Source of the DNA: Nothopassalora personata
Taxonomy: Eukaryota > Ascomycota > Dothideomycetes > Mycosphaerellales > Mycosphaerellaceae
NCBI GenBank assembly: GCA_033816765.1
Contig: CM066291.1
Coordinates: forward strand, 1,860,001 to 1,924,000
DNA: 64,000 bases
Reading direction: 5' to 3'
Shown: in pieces, positions 22,840 through 34,153 of the stretch
Layout: each line of letters begins with the position of its first letter
Position numbering within the stretch: position 1 is the first letter of the stretch
Translations under genes and position numbers: made by a program
The notes under the pieces: model-generated
The model's input: the letters and a program-made list of their open reading frames with translations, nothing else
What the model was told of the DNA's origin: nothing
Databases searched by the model: none

Positions 22840-23475
22840 GTTTGACAGCAAGACAGTGGGGGTTGTTGGTATGCTGCCTTGCCTGCGAGGGATGCGAGGT
22901 GTCAGTAGAGAGAGACGAGGAGGGCGAAACAAATTTCAGACGGCGTGCACAGCTTAAATCAAGTTCCAGAGGGTGGAGGAGCTACGTACTATATGCGCAT
23001 TTGCTTTGGACACTTGTTCGATCAGCACCTTCCTCCTCGGATGTGCTCAAGCATTGACCACCCCCGGCGCGCCGTCCCGCCAGTGATACAGTGTATACAT
23101 AGAACTAGCCACCGTGGCCATTCACTATTTCAACCGCAGGTAAAAATAGCCCGTCTGCGAGCACGAATGGGGAGAAGTGGTCATATAGACGTCCACGGCC
23201 ATGTCGCCCCCACAATGCTCATCATCATACGCTCTCGAACAAGCATCGACCACTTGTATGTTTCACAGGAACTGTAGCAAATGGGATGGTGCATATCTGG
23301 GGAGGTAGGTATACTATACTGTACACATCTTGGCAAGGGCGCAATTCAGATGCTCGTGCTTGTGTACCGTACCATCCGTGTTCGTAACGATCATGCCCAA
23401 TATCTACTACACAAAACTGCGTCTGTCTCCAGTAATAAGCTGAGCTGCCATGCCCTCGAGTCTTTCGGCGTCCTC
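22840..23475. other. Calnexin promoter region and FUN30 3' region
   Basis: About 640 bp with no supported gene. It would contain the calnexin promoter (minus strand, start 22839) and the terminator of the upstream remodeller gene. I did not find an unfolded-protein-response element that I could defend. Confidence 0.45.
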
Positions 23476-26400
23476 CTAGAACTGTGCTTGCTTCGATGCC
23501 ACCTTAACACCCTTTGCCTCCATACCTGTCTTAAAGGCGTCTTTCAGGTCTGCCGGCGCTGCACTCGGCTTGACTTTCTCCTCTTTGACGTCCTCCCGTT
23601 CTGTAAGATTATTCGCCAACATTTGCTCAACCATCTGCTCGCCCGCTTTCTCGGCTTCTGTGCTCTCAGCAGCAGAAGCGCCCTCACCAGCAACACGTTC
23701 ATCAAGCGCCAGCTTCGACTCTCCGAGAGCATGAATCTGCTCCTCGATCGTGCCTCTCGTCACAAGTCGCACGACTTCGACTTCCCTCGTTTGCCCAACA
23801 CGATGTGCTCGGTTCTCGGCTTGGATATCGTCCTGGGGGTTGAAGCCCGAGTCGAAGATGATCACCTTGTTTGCAACAGCCAAGTTGATACCTGCACCTC
23901 CGGCTTTGGTCGAAAGCATGAAGATTGTGATAGACTCATCGTCGTAAAATTGATCGATCATGTCCTGCCGCTCACTCATCTTGGTCGAACCGTCAAGCCG
24001 CATGAACTTGATCTTAAGCTCTTCAAGCACGGCTTCGAGGATGTCCATCAAGCTCGTGAATTGGGAGAAGACCAGGACACGGTCACCGTTCTTGTGGAAC
24101 TTAGTGACAAGCTCCTCAAACTTCTTGACTTTGCCGGCGTCCATCCACTCCTTCTTCTTCAGAGCAAACTTCTTCCTCATGACATCGCGCTCGTAGCAGA
24201 ACTTGTGCAACCCGAAGTCGCCACCCTTGATCGCTTGCCCACCAGTGCCAGTGCCATCGATATAGGATCTGATCTTGTCAGGCGGGTTGCCACCGAATTC
24301 ATCAGACTTTGCCAAAGCCGCGACCATCTTGTCGAGCTTCTTGTCATCGTAAATGCGACGAGCCAGAAGAGGGTGGATTGCGGCCTTGCGCAAAGACATG
24401 ATAACATTGGACGACTCTCGAGCAGCGACCTTGACCGCACCGGTAGCCTTCTGCCGGTAAAATTCCATGGCATCTGCTTGAAGATCCTCGTAGTATTTGC
24501 CTTGAGAGTCAGTCATGTCGCAATATTCCACGCGACAGTGCTTGGCCGGCAGATCCAGGACTTGAGCCTTCTTCCGTCGAAGGATGAACGGTGTCATCAT
24601 GGTCCTTGCTCTGGCGATGCGCTCGTTTGACAGCAGCGCTGCACTAGCAGTATCTTTAGTGCTGGCTTTATGCTTGAAGATGTACTCCAGATCCTCTCGC
24701 TTCTCCAAGAACAAGTCAGGCATGATGAACGCCAAGATGGCCACAAGCTCCTGCAGATTGTTCTGCAAAGGTGTGCCGGTAAGAAGGACCTTGAAGTCAG
24801 CCGGGATCCTGAGCAGCTGTTGATATCTCTGCGACTTAGGGTTGCGCAGCGCATGAGCTTCATCGTACACGCAGACAGCGAATGGACCCACTCGGCGAAG
24901 GAAAGAGTTGTCATCTTTGGCCACCGTCATGTCGTAGGTGGTTACAATGACATCCAACTTGTCCCAGTTTTGCTCAATGTCATATTGAATGCTTGCACGC
25001 TCTGCTTGAAGTCCATAGTAGGCTTGCACATTCAGGCTCGGCGCGAATCGTTCAAACTCGCGAAGCCAGTTCTCCAGAGTTGAACCAGGGACGATGATCA
25101 GATGCACCCCATCAACCTTCTTCAGCTGAAGATGTGATAGAAAACCGATGATCTGACAAGTTTTGCCAAGACCCATGTCGTCGGCCAGGATGCACGACAG
25201 TTCACTCTTGTGCAAGAGAGCCAACCAGTTCAGGCCCACCAATTGGTAGTCTTTCATCTTGAGTTCCTGGTTCATGTTCGATGGCTGTCCAATGAAACCG
25301 CCCTTTGGCTTGTTCTGAGATGGCTTCTGGTCGGCAGCGTTGTCGTCCGGTGCAACAGAGCTCGAAGGCGTGCCGATACCAGAGTCATGCACCTCGTCAA
25401 GGTTCATGACTTGCAGCTCCCCGCCAGAATCGCCCACTTCCCAACCTCGCAGAGCCTCTTGCACTGGCCGTGCAATCCTCTCACATTCAACGACGAGCTC
25501 ATCGATGGCATCGTAACCTGTCATGACCTCCGTGCAGTCTTCTACGAGCTTCTCACCGAGATTCCTGGTCTTTTTTGACTTTTTGCCAGCCTTGGTCAAG
25601 GTCGCTTGCACTACTGCACGCACCTCATCCAGGTCACTGAAGGGCCTGTTCTCCAGCACAAATTTGATCGACTCCTCTTGCTGTCCAGACAGCTCTGCAA
25701 GCTCGTGTGCAGTGGCCTCATTGATCAGCTTCAGTAGACGTTGAGCTCGGATTTCTTCAACACCAGCCTGCAAGTCCTCTCGCGTGCTGGGCTTGGTGGA
25801 TCTTTGTGGCTCGCGGTCACTTTCACTATCGACGCCAGAGTCGTCGCCTTGAGGGTCATCATCATCGTCATCATCAATCGTGATGACTTTTCTCTTGCCC
25901 AGTCGTTGACGCCGTTGTAGAGGATTATCAGGTAGCGCAGGTGGCGAGGATGGTGGACTGCTGAAAACGGTAGCCTTGTTGCGGTTGATGATTCGGCCTT
26001 TCCTTGGCTGCACGTCTTCATCACTGTCGGACTCGGAGTCAACCTTGTTCTGCACGGCTGACTGTCGTCGATATTTCTCGGCAATGGTCCGGGCGGGTGC
26101 CTTGACAGTCTGTTTAGCTAGAGGTCGTGGAGGTTGCGAAGACTGCGAGTATGACTGCGACACCGATTGCGCCACGCCCTTGCGCTGAATTGGGCTCGGC
26201 GCTAACTCATCAATCTCGTGCTCTGCATCACGCTCGCTAGCCTCTTCCTGCTCGGCGAGCCAAGTCAACGCGTCGTTCACGTTGCCCTTTTTCTTGGTCA
26301 GCGCCTCCATGCAGCGGGTAAGGCTGCAGTGGGGGTAGATGCTCTGAATCTCCTTGACCCTGTTCCTCAAATTCCAGTCCTGTATATCATTGAGCGATCT

Positions 26401-27270
26401 GTAGACGAATGGCGACCCTGTCGGTGACGAAGAAGATATCGGGATTGCCCTGGCCGGACCAGGCTGCCTTGGCGGTGCTTGTGGTCTCGGCGCCCTAGAA
26501 GTGCTCCCGTATGCGCTTGCCATGTCATGCGCAGGTTGCGAGGGCTTGTAGCTGAAACTGCCGAGAAGATTTAAAAACTCATTAGGCTTAGGTCCGTTCG
26601 GCTGCTGCGGCTGTGGTCGATAGCTCGATTGTGGCGACTCTCTTATACGCTGGCCTGGCGACGAGTCGAGTCCTCTTCCCGCCTGCTTGAAGTTCGTAGG
26701 CCGAATGTTGCTGCTGAAGCCTTGTGTCTCCGCCTCGTCGTCGCTGTGCTGTACTGGAGGGTCCTCGTCACTGTCAATGTTCACGGTCTCCGGTCGGGAC
26801 TGCACGCCATTGGGTCTGCGAAATGCTGTGCCTGGCGGAGCCATTGACATTGCGAGCACACCGCCGGGCTTCGAGAAGGATGCGCGCGCTATAGGCTCGA
26901 TGTACTGCGGCTTCGGCTCTGGTCGCATCGGCGACGACCTCTCGACCTGGACCTCATCACTCCTCCACTTGAGCGGCTGTGTAGGCTGGGTGGTGTGTCG
27001 GTTGACAGGCAGTGTCTGCGTCGGCTGTGTGACATATGGTTGGGGACTTTGCGCGAAACCGAGGTCGGCGTGTAATTGCGACGACGAGTATCCAATCTTC
27101 CTCTTCGGCGGTAGTGGGAGTGTGGTAGCGGTCTCGTACTCGTCCGGGTTGATATCGTCCCCAATATCATCATTCGAGTCCCACGCCTTTCCCTGCGACG
27201 GCCGCTGCGAATTCAGTCGGCGCTTCTTATTCGGTGTATCGTCGACGATCGGATCGTGTCGGTCAGCCAT
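23476..27270 (-). CDS. FUN30: Fun30/SMARCAD1-type SNF2 chromatin remodeller
   Basis: ATP-dependent remodeller of the Etl1 subfamily, acting in heterochromatin silencing and DNA-end resection. A single exon encodes 1264 aa. The N-terminal 290 residues are Pro/Ser/Gln-rich. A CUE-like ubiquitin-binding motif lies near 302-340 (VKEIQSIYPHCSLTRCMEAL), which separates this subfamily from other SNF2 proteins. A DDDDDDD run lies near 467. The SNF2 ATPase starts near 670: Walker A at DDMGLGKT (697-704), DEAH at 803-806, and TGTPLQNN at 831-838. Helicase-C spans about 1050-1190 with VFSQFTSLMDILE, LDGSTKMSERQ, STKAGGAGINL and ENRAHRVGQ. All motifs are intact. It is transcribed divergently from VMA21, with 351 bp between start codons. 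Confidence 0.93.
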   Translation of the reverse strand: MADRHDPIVDDTPNKKRRLNSQRPSQGKAWDSNDDIGDDINPDEYETATTLPLPPKRKIGYSSSQLHADLGFAQSPQPYVTQPTQTLPVNRHTTQPTQPLKWRSDEVQVERSSPMRPEPKPQYIEPIARASFSKPGGVLAMSMAPPGTAFRRPNGVQSRPETVNIDSDEDPPVQHSDDEAETQGFSSNIRPTNFKQAGRGLDSSPGQRIRESPQSSYRPQPQQPNGPKPNEFLNLLGSFSYKPSQPAHDMASAYGSTSRAPRPQAPPRQPGPARAIPISSSSPTGSPFVYRSLNDIQDWNLRNRVKEIQSIYPHCSLTRCMEALTKKKGNVNDALTWLAEQEEASERDAEHEIDELAPSPIQRKGVAQSVSQSYSQSSQPPRPLAKQTVKAPARTIAEKYRRQSAVQNKVDSESDSDEDVQPRKGRIINRNKATVFSSPPSSPPALPDNPLQRRQRLGKRKVITIDDDDDDDPQGDDSGVDSESDREPQRSTKPSTREDLQAGVEEIRAQRLLKLINEATAHELAELSGQQEESIKFVLENRPFSDLDEVRAVVQATLTKAGKKSKKTRNLGEKLVEDCTEVMTGYDAIDELVVECERIARPVQEALRGWEVGDSGGELQVMNLDEVHDSGIGTPSSSVAPDDNAADQKPSQNKPKGGFIGQPSNMNQELKMKDYQLVGLNWLALLHKSELSCILADDMGLGKTCQIIGFLSHLQLKKVDGVHLIIVPGSTLENWLREFERFAPSLNVQAYYGLQAERASIQYDIEQNWDKLDVIVTTYDMTVAKDDNSFLRRVGPFAVCVYDEAHALRNPKSQRYQQLLRIPADFKVLLTGTPLQNNLQELVAILAFIMPDLFLEKREDLEYIFKHKASTKDTASAALLSNERIARARTMMTPFILRRKKAQVLDLPAKHCRVEYCDMTDSQGKYYEDLQADAMEFYRQKATGAVKVAARESSNVIMSLRKAAIHPLLARRIYDDKKLDKMVAALAKSDEFGGNPPDKIRSYIDGTGTGGQAIKGGDFGLHKFCYERDVMRKKFALKKKEWMDAGKVKKFEELVTKFHKNGDRVLVFSQFTSLMDILEAVLEELKIKFMRLDGSTKMSERQDMIDQFYDDESITIFMLSTKAGGAGINLAVANKVIIFDSGFNPQDDIQAENRAHRVGQTREVEVVRLVTRGTIEEQIHALGESKLALDERVAGEGASAAESTEAEKAGEQMVEQMLANNLTEREDVKEEKVKPSAAPADLKDAFKTGMEAKGVKVASKQAQF

Positions 27271-27621
27271 CTCAGTCCCGTCGCGCTAATGTCAGTCGTG
27301 TCGATATGCAATGCGGCTGGCTATGAGGTCGGCAGTGATGCGCTGAACAGCGTGTAGTGGTATAATGCTTGAGCCAAAACGTGATTATACCCGCAACCAG
27401 TATCGTACACAATCTCCGAAACTCCTAATGCAACAAAGCGCCGCCGGAAGTGGACAAAGGTGTGGTGTGGGAGAAGTGTAATGTACCTTGGGACGTGGTC
27501 GTGGTGAGAAATCGACTTCCTTCAGATGCCAGCCACACCCTGGCTACCTCCACTTTACCCGCTTCGCACATGCGCCTAAAGCAATCTCCATATCAACAGC
27601 AACTGGGTCAACAAAGAAGAC
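27271..27621. promoter_or_regulatory. Bidirectional promoter region FUN30 / VMA21
   Basis: The 351-bp interval between two divergent start codons must hold both promoters. No individual element is claimed. Confidence 0.5.
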
Positions 27622-28112
27622 ATGGCTACCAGACGACTAGCAAGCCAAGAGAAGACGCACCTGGATCAGGACGAGACAAAGAGCGGCGCAAAATCGAATA
27701 TATCGCCAGCTGTGCCAACGTAAGTCGAACATGGCCCCATATGCATACATACACCGTCTGTACGAGCCGCAACTGCGCAATCGTAGCGCACGTACAGTAG
27801 ACATCACAAAAGTCCTCTTCCACAACGCAACCATGTACAAACTCGATCCGCTCTTGCCACCCGACTAACAATCTCGCCAGCTCCGTAATCTTCAAACTCC
27901 TCTTCTTCACCCTCGCCATGATAACCGCCCCAATCAGCTCCTACTTCCTCACCGTCAACACAATCTTCAAAGGCAACTCGACCTACGCCGGGGGCCTCGC
28001 CGCTTTGATTGCAAACTTCGTCCTAATCGGCTACGTAATAGTCGCTTTCGCCGACGACAAGGCCGAGCGCGAGCAAGCCGAAGAAACCTCTGACGAAAAG
28101 AAGTTACGATGA
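27622..28112 (+). CDS. VMA21: V-ATPase assembly factor Vma21
   Basis: Small ER membrane protein that guides assembly of the V0 sector of the vacuolar H+-ATPase. Exons 27622-27719 and 27881-28112 encode 109 aa, within the usual fungal size. The 161-nt intron runs GTAAGT...CGCCAG and has a branch site CTAAC about 15 nt before the acceptor. The N-terminal 32 residues are polar. Two hydrophobic segments follow: VIFKLLFFTLAMITAPISSY and, after a short TVNTIFKGNS loop, LAALIANFVLIGYVIVAF. The tail is acidic and ends KKLR, a dilysine KKxx ER-retrieval signal as expected for this family. The short coding exon 1 explains why a simple ORF search would miss the N terminus. Confidence 0.9.
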
Positions 28113-28810
28113 GGAATCGTGGCTTTCTGTTTTCACGTGAACTTACTGTTGGGCGCGGTGCCAGACTGCGGACGTCACGTCGTCGATGTTGCGATCGGGA
28201 TGTGTTGGTGGAATACGATGGTGGCCGAGTATTGGAGGTATGGCGCTGGCTGTTTCCTAAGCGCGTGGATTTGTGACCTTGACAGGTTTCGCGGCGGTCT
28301 GTAGTGTGAAGGCAAGACGAGTGAAGATCGAGTGAAATGCGTCCACATGCATCTCGTGGAGGTCTGAGTGATCAATCAAGCAAGCTCAGTGCGCAATTTC
28401 AGTGCTGCGAGCGATGGAGGTGACCATGACGCGACGGGCACAAGGTGTATCATATACCAAGCTGTTCTCGCCGTGTATGGCCTGGCTAGCCGGCACGGTA
28501 GGCCAAAATGCTACCACTGCCGCGACTATTCAAGCTGCTCTTCTCATCTCCTCATAGCTTTCATAACCAAGTCACGGTAGAATCCAGCTCCATTTCTTAT
28601 TCTTCTTCTTTTTCATCCAACGACGCCCTCTCCTCACTTCTCCACAGGAACGCCGCAATAGCACTTGGAGCTCCGGCATCGTTATGCCTGGCTTGATCAT
28701 CAACCTCATCAAACATTATGTATTATGTGCATCAGACGAAATGCAGCATTATACCCGGGCTTATAGCGTTGCGCCAAGCTCAACCTTGCCCTGACAAGAT
28801 GTATGCCCAC
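28113..28810. other. Convergent intergenic region between VMA21 and the DUF2406 gene
   Basis: Two genes end toward each other here. No coding, RNA or repeat feature is supported beyond short open frames. Confidence 0.5.
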
Positions 28811-30164
28811 CTAATTCTTCTTACCAAATCGGCGACCTAGCCAGCTCTTTCTCTTCTCCGGTTCGGGTCGCTTGGTGGATGGCAGCTGTGTGATCGGATC
28901 GCCAGAGTTGCCAAGTGGGATCGGTCGTCGAGAGGATGGTGGTGGCTGGACAGCGGGCGCACGACCTGGGTATGCTCCAACTTCTTCTGGAATGCCTCCT
29001 TGGAAGCCGCCGGGTCTGTATCCATTTGGTCCATACCCGTTGTTCGTATGATACTCTGGAGACTTCTGCGACGCTGGGCCCCTTTCAACGGGGCTGTTCT
29101 CACTGCTTGGATTGGTCTCGTTTGCCCATGGTCCGGTGCTGTCAGAGCCGTTCGTGTAGCCCGTTGCAACAGTGTCTTGCGAGTACTGATGGCCATGCTG
29201 TAGTGGGTATGGTCGACCACTGTTCGTCATCGCTTCGGAAGACATGCGCTGCGCATACTGGCCTCGTGGAGGTCCACCGGCATAACCTCCTCGTTGACCT
29301 CCGTAGTAGCCACCGTTCGCAGGTCGATTCGAGTGAGATCCGCCTTCGTAGCCTATTGATGCAGATATGCGGTTGGCGACTGATTGTCGTTTGTTGCAGT
29401 TGTTGTTGCGGATGATATACTCACCATAAGCGCTGTTTCCATTGCTAGCATGCTGATTGCCGTTGTTCTGCTCGTATGAATCTACAAATGTGTAAGCATA
29501 CCATGAGATCCATTGCGGTCAATGCGGTCGACTCACCGGCACGCTGGTGGTTAGAGCGCCGTCTGTAGCCGCTGTCTATGGCTTTCTCGAACGAACGAAT
29601 GGTGTCGAGTGGTCGCTCAAGACGTGGTCGCGTTGGGTTGGACAAGTCAGGATCGGCTGGATATTGCATGTCAATTGACTTGTTCCAACACGTTCGAAGG
29701 TTTCCCGCGCTTACTGATGATATTTCCGTGAACATCCTTGTGCTGCACAGTACGCAACGGCGCGATGGTGCTCTCTTCCAAGATGGCCTGGGCTGGAGGT
29801 ACGACCGCCGAATTAGCAACGATATCCCTGGTCATGTGCGCGGTCGACACCATTTCGTGCGTATGTATCGCAACGAAGGAATGCGATGTTGTCGGCCAGA
29901 GAAACAAAACTAGGAGAATGATAGCGTACCACTAGGTTGAAGTTCGCTCAATGCCTGGTTAGGATTTGCTTTGCTGCCGCCCTTCCAGAAACTGTCCCGG
30001 CGTGCTTTATCGGCCGGGTTCTCTGCCAAGTCTTTCTTGCTGCTAGACCCGCCACTCTTATCCGAGCGGAACGAGAAGCCTCGCGACCTTGCCGACTGCG
30101 CAGAAGGAGACTGCGGGCCTGGTGGAACGCCATATGGCTGTGTCTGGTGTGCCATGCTCGCCAT
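28811..30164 (-). CDS. DUF2406-family fungal protein
   Basis: Fungus-specific family of unknown function. I reconstruct five exons (minus): 30164-29930, 29792-29715, 29656-29537, 29481-29425 and 29352-28811, giving 343 aa. All four introns are phase 1, with donors GTACGC, GTAAGC, GTGAGT and GTGAGT. The family core crosses three exons: RGFSFRSDKSGGSSSK and KANPNQALSELQPS near the N terminus, then ILEESTIAPLRTVQHKDVHG, then DPDLSNPTRPRLERPLDTIR and SFEKAID. The rest is a Gly/Tyr/Pro/Asn/Ser-rich, probably disordered tail (SHSNRPANGGYYGGQRGGYA), ending in a basic WLGRRFGKKN. Exon 2 (78 nt) rests on phase and family fit and is the least certain. Confidence 0.82.
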
Positions 30165-31324
30165 TTGCTGACTTTTGATGGGTGATGCGCCGAATCAGTG
30201 GGTATCCGCCAATCTATCGCGCTGCGCTACAGAAAAGGACGGGGGAAGTGGTTGGTTCGTGCGCGAACAGTTTGTGGGTCTGAACGAGCGAGCGGCGGAG
30301 ACACGTCCTGGTGGGGGCGGTGATGCCAGCGGTGGTAAGAATTGAGAGATTGCAATGCGAGACTGTCTAGCAATGCTGCTGAAAAGATCGAAGCGGTGGA
30401 GGTGAGAAGTAATAGTGGAAGTGGAAGTCAGGCCACGGACGAGTGTGCGTTGCGTCGCGTATGTACACGCGGTCAACGGGGTACGTGCGTTACCCGTCGT
30501 GGCTGTGCACGGATGGCAAGTGCAGTAGCGTTCTCGCATGTACCGAATGTTCTACTACTATGTATGTACCTCCAGCTTATTATCGTCATCATCATCAGTG
30601 ATGAAGCGATTCACATGTTCGAACAATGCTGGTGCCACTTCATGGAATGCGGCTGTCTGCATTCAGCACCCGCAACCGTGCGGAGAATCTCCCCTTCCGG
30701 CACCTACGAAATGGGTGGAGTAATGCAGTGATAGCATAAGGTAGCGCTCGAGCAATGGCATGCTTCCAGTAGATCACGATGTTGTCTTTGTCGCTGCACC
30801 TGCACTCCCACCGCTGCTTGCCCTCAGACACGACGTGTCCATTGGAAACCCTGCTACTGCAGTAGTGGTCTGGCCTGGCAAGAACTCTGTCTCCCGCGGC
30901 GGACTGAGCGACTTTCCGTGGCCGAACACCACCAACCACGCCTTATGCGAGCACTTCCGGCCTACGTCGGGGAGCCTCGTCGGCACGTTCCACGAGCTCT
31001 CCGAAACGCTCTGACAGGGGTCTTATGTTTCATATTCGTCCGCGGAAGGTCTTCCTGCATGCAGACACCCCATGATAACACTGATGACATCGGCGGTTCG
31101 CATGGAAACGCTGGTCAGCAAGACCAGGGCATTGTCGCCCACCTATCACTGCTAGGTGCCTGAACCCGTCTCCCGGAAGTCATGGAAAACCATCCATTCC
31201 TGCCGGACTCAGCTCCGAGTCGACATCGCCTACAGGCGTGTTGGCTGGAAGATGTATCCATGTGCCGTTCCCAACCGACACTGCCCACTGCCGGTCGGTT
31301 TTCTGGTTGCGAGTCCTGGGTGAA
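30165..31324. other. Intergenic region upstream of the DUF2406 gene
   Basis: About 1.2 kb of normal composition. Open frames of 60-130 codons on both strands have no domain, no plausible splice structure and no conserved-looking motif. Confidence 0.5.
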
Positions 31325-31329
31325 CGTGT

Positions 31330-32672
31330 CAACCTGCGGACAGCAAAATAGAAACTAGCCCCCACTCCCGCTCCCTCCGTAGCCTTGTCGCAATCTCGTA
31401 AGTTTTACTCCCTCTTCGAGATAACAATACTAGTAACGATGCCCGAACATTAGAATACTCCTACGAAGAGCGAAGTCCGCGGCGCGAAGAAAATGCTCGA
31501 CTTTTTAGCCGCCGAGGGAAAATATAACGAGCCGCAAAAACTCGAAACCGTAGGAAAGCTATTCGGTACCCGTAAAGGACAAGTTTCGAAGACGCTTTCT
31601 TCGAAAGAACGACGTACTTTCGCGCCGAACGAAGAGCCTCGCGGCGGTTACCGCGGCGACGACGTATTACGTCTAGGACAAGAACAAATAGACGACGCCG
31701 TCGACGCTATCGAGAAGAACGAGTACGAAGGACACGACCTCGATTACGGCTCTCTACGCTACGAAGCGAATCTCCCGGACGTCGACGATAGGACTATAAG
31801 ACGCGCGCTACGGAAAGAGAATATAGGGCGATATATAGCGCGTACGGAGGAAGAACTCGACGACGGACACGCCGTAGCGCGAGTAGCCTTCGCAAAAAAA
31901 CTACTCGCCGAACGCCCGAATAAAGAAGACTATCGAAATATACTCTTTACGGACGAGTTCTATTTCGGACAAGGCTACGAAGAGAATAGACATTATATCT
32001 TTCGACGCGTAGGGACTCGTAACCGTCGAGAATGTATTCGCCGTATTTCGAAGCGAGCGAAAGGCGTAAAAGGACGAAGGAAAGGCCCGAAAAGAGACCC
32101 GATACCGCGAAACGACGAAGAATCGAAGGACGTACATTTTTTCGTTATAACCGGCTATAATCTAGGCGTCCGATACTACGAGTATACGCCGCGGAATATA
32201 AACGGTAAAATGTCTAGCGAGTAATATATCGAAGAATTCCTTAAACCGGTTATTCTACCGCTTCTTAAAGAGCGTCCGGGATCTATTATCGAAGAGGACG
32301 TCGATAGTTCGTATACTTCGGCGAAGACTACGGCGTTTAAAAAGGCAAACGGTATACCGTATTATATAAACGCTCGTACTTCGCCGGACTTCTCGGTCGT
32401 CGAAACAATAGCGGGTATAACGAAGAATAAGTTTCGAAAGTACGCGCGGTTTACGAGAGAGGACGTACGGGCGGAGGCGATACGGAGTTTCGAGGAAATT
32501 ACGGATAAACAAGTAAACAATAGCGTAGATAGTATGCCCGGACGTCTAAAAGCGTGTTTAGATAACGAAGGTCAAAAGACGTAATACTAAACGTTGTTTG
32601 TTGTCGTATTGTCGTTGTTTAAAGTGCGGAGTGTCTAAAAATCTTAGTTTCCATTTTGCTGTCCGCAGGTTG
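31330..32672 (+). mobile_element. Dead IS630/Tc1-like DNA transposon with 28-bp terminal inverted repeats
   Basis: The ends are inverted repeats: CAACCTGCGGACAGCAAAAT at 31330 continues to GAAACTA and is matched, with one mismatch, by the complement of the right end at 32672. CGTGT is present directly outside both ends (31325-31329 and 32673-32677), consistent with a 5-bp target duplication. The interior encodes one transposase (31439-32584) with two RIP-type stops. The insertion sits in a gene-free interval between the DUF2406 gene and a Zn2Cys6 regulator. Confidence 0.85.
31439..32584 (+). pseudogene. Transposase of the IS630/Tc1-like element, two nonsense mutations
   Basis: The frame is continuous for about 381 codons except for TAG at 31451-31453 (expected CAG) and TAA at 32222-32224 (expected CAA), both C-to-T changes. 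It has a helix-turn-helix-like N terminus (ETVGKLFGTRKGQVSKTLSS) and a DDE domain: first Asp in LFTDEFYFG, second in IIEEDVDSSYTSAK, and Glu in RTSPDFSVVE. This gives DD34E spacing if the first Asp of EEDVD is used, typical of Tc1/IS630 enzymes. The region 31493-32224 is open for 243 codons. Confidence 0.8.
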
Positions 32673-32677
32673 CGTGT

Positions 32678-34153
32678 GTACGCTTCAAGTCGAGAAGACA
32701 GAATACTGTACACACAGCGGTTCTGCGAAATCCGAGCCGAAGTACGAAATGCATATAATTAGAAGATCGACAAGCATTGCCTGGCCTAACACGTGGGTAC
32801 AGTGGCATTATGTCTTATTAGCCAAAGCGCACCTACTTTCCAAAGTTTCAAAAGGCTTCGTACCTCAGCGACCATCAATCCACAATGCGAAGACGGCCCA
32901 TAGGTGGCCCCATTCATTGTCGATTACAGCAGAAAGAGGTCTGTGCAGAGAGCGCGATGAAAACCACGCTTCTCCGGTCGCGATCTCTTTGCGTCCTTCA
33001 TCTAACTTTGAAGCAGACGACAGGCTGCGTTGCAATGCACGCGTTTGCCCATTGCTGCTGCTGCTGCCAAGCAAGCGAGCAATCGAAGACGTATGCAGCG
33101 TGGGCCGTGGGCCTTTCGCTGCACAGCAGCTACCCGCACAGGATAGGCTCGCTGCTACGCTTTGCACACGCCCCAAACAGTCTTATTGTGCAGTGTGAAG
33201 AGCGACGATGCCAAATTATAATTCCCGACAGCATTTGCAGACGGTGACCTACCCGCAGCAGTTCCCCCATGCCGCCTATCGTTGTCCGTGATCAATTCTT
33301 CGTGTCTAAGCTTTCACGGGTGAAGTTCAGCGTGACCTACCGCGCACTGAAAAAGCTGAGGCTCAAGAGACACGACTTTCCTTGTCAATGATACCAGTGG
33401 AACATGGTACATGACTGTGGTTCATGAGGTCGTTGACGCTTCCCGGATTGACCAACCTGCGCCGGTTTACCAAATCAATCCCGCGGCTCGAACGCCCTTC
33501 TTTGATGTGGATCCTGGCTCTTACTGCATCTTGCACCGAAGCTGACTCCTGCGCAGCTGCGGTATGGAGCTCTCCCTGTTGCTGATGCCCTAACTCTGTC
33601 TGCTGGACGCTTCGCGATGTGTCATGCATGAGCATCGCACTCTTCTGCGTGCTGGCACACTCCTCTGACTTCTGTTCTGTTCAGTCTGAGGATCGAACCA
33701 TTCGTTCATACATGTCGGCTCATTGACAGTCCAGCCCCTGTTATCGCTGGGGCTTGTGACATCGTTCATTTGGCCTTGTTGTATTCACCGGTCGCTCGGT
33801 CTCCTCGGCGTGGAATATGTGTCGTCCTTCGCGCCTGGAGCTGCTCCAACATGTGCAGTAGTTGTATTGCTGTGGAATAGTGGTGTCTCTGTTGCACAGT
33901 GGTGTGGTCGTCTCCTTGTTGCAGCTGCAGTCTTGACTTCTCAGAACAATTTGTTCTTTGCTGTAGCGACTACACAGTCTGGGCAGCCCGGTCGTGGTGC
34001 GACTTGACGCTGTGACTATATGGTTGTTCCTCATTGGTTCGTGCCAGTGACCACAGGCCGTGAGGCACTCGCTGACTGCCAAGACCCGCCCGAACGCATT
34101 CCCTCGTGCTGATCGGCTATAGTACGTGGTTGGCCATCTGCATATATCCCCAC
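32678..34153. other. Intergenic region without a supported gene
   Basis: Normal composition. Open frames up to 180 codons (32656-33198 plus) lack any recognisable domain, and their amino-acid use is not protein-like. The part near 34154 carries the 3' end of the Zn2Cys6 gene. Confidence 0.5.

Noticed and set aside
23281..24630. 449-codon plus-strand open frame
   Set aside because: Antisense to the helicase domain of the FUN30 gene; no protein family features.
32656..33198. 180-codon plus-strand open frame
   Set aside because: Begins inside the right inverted repeat of the dead transposon and shows no recognisable feature.
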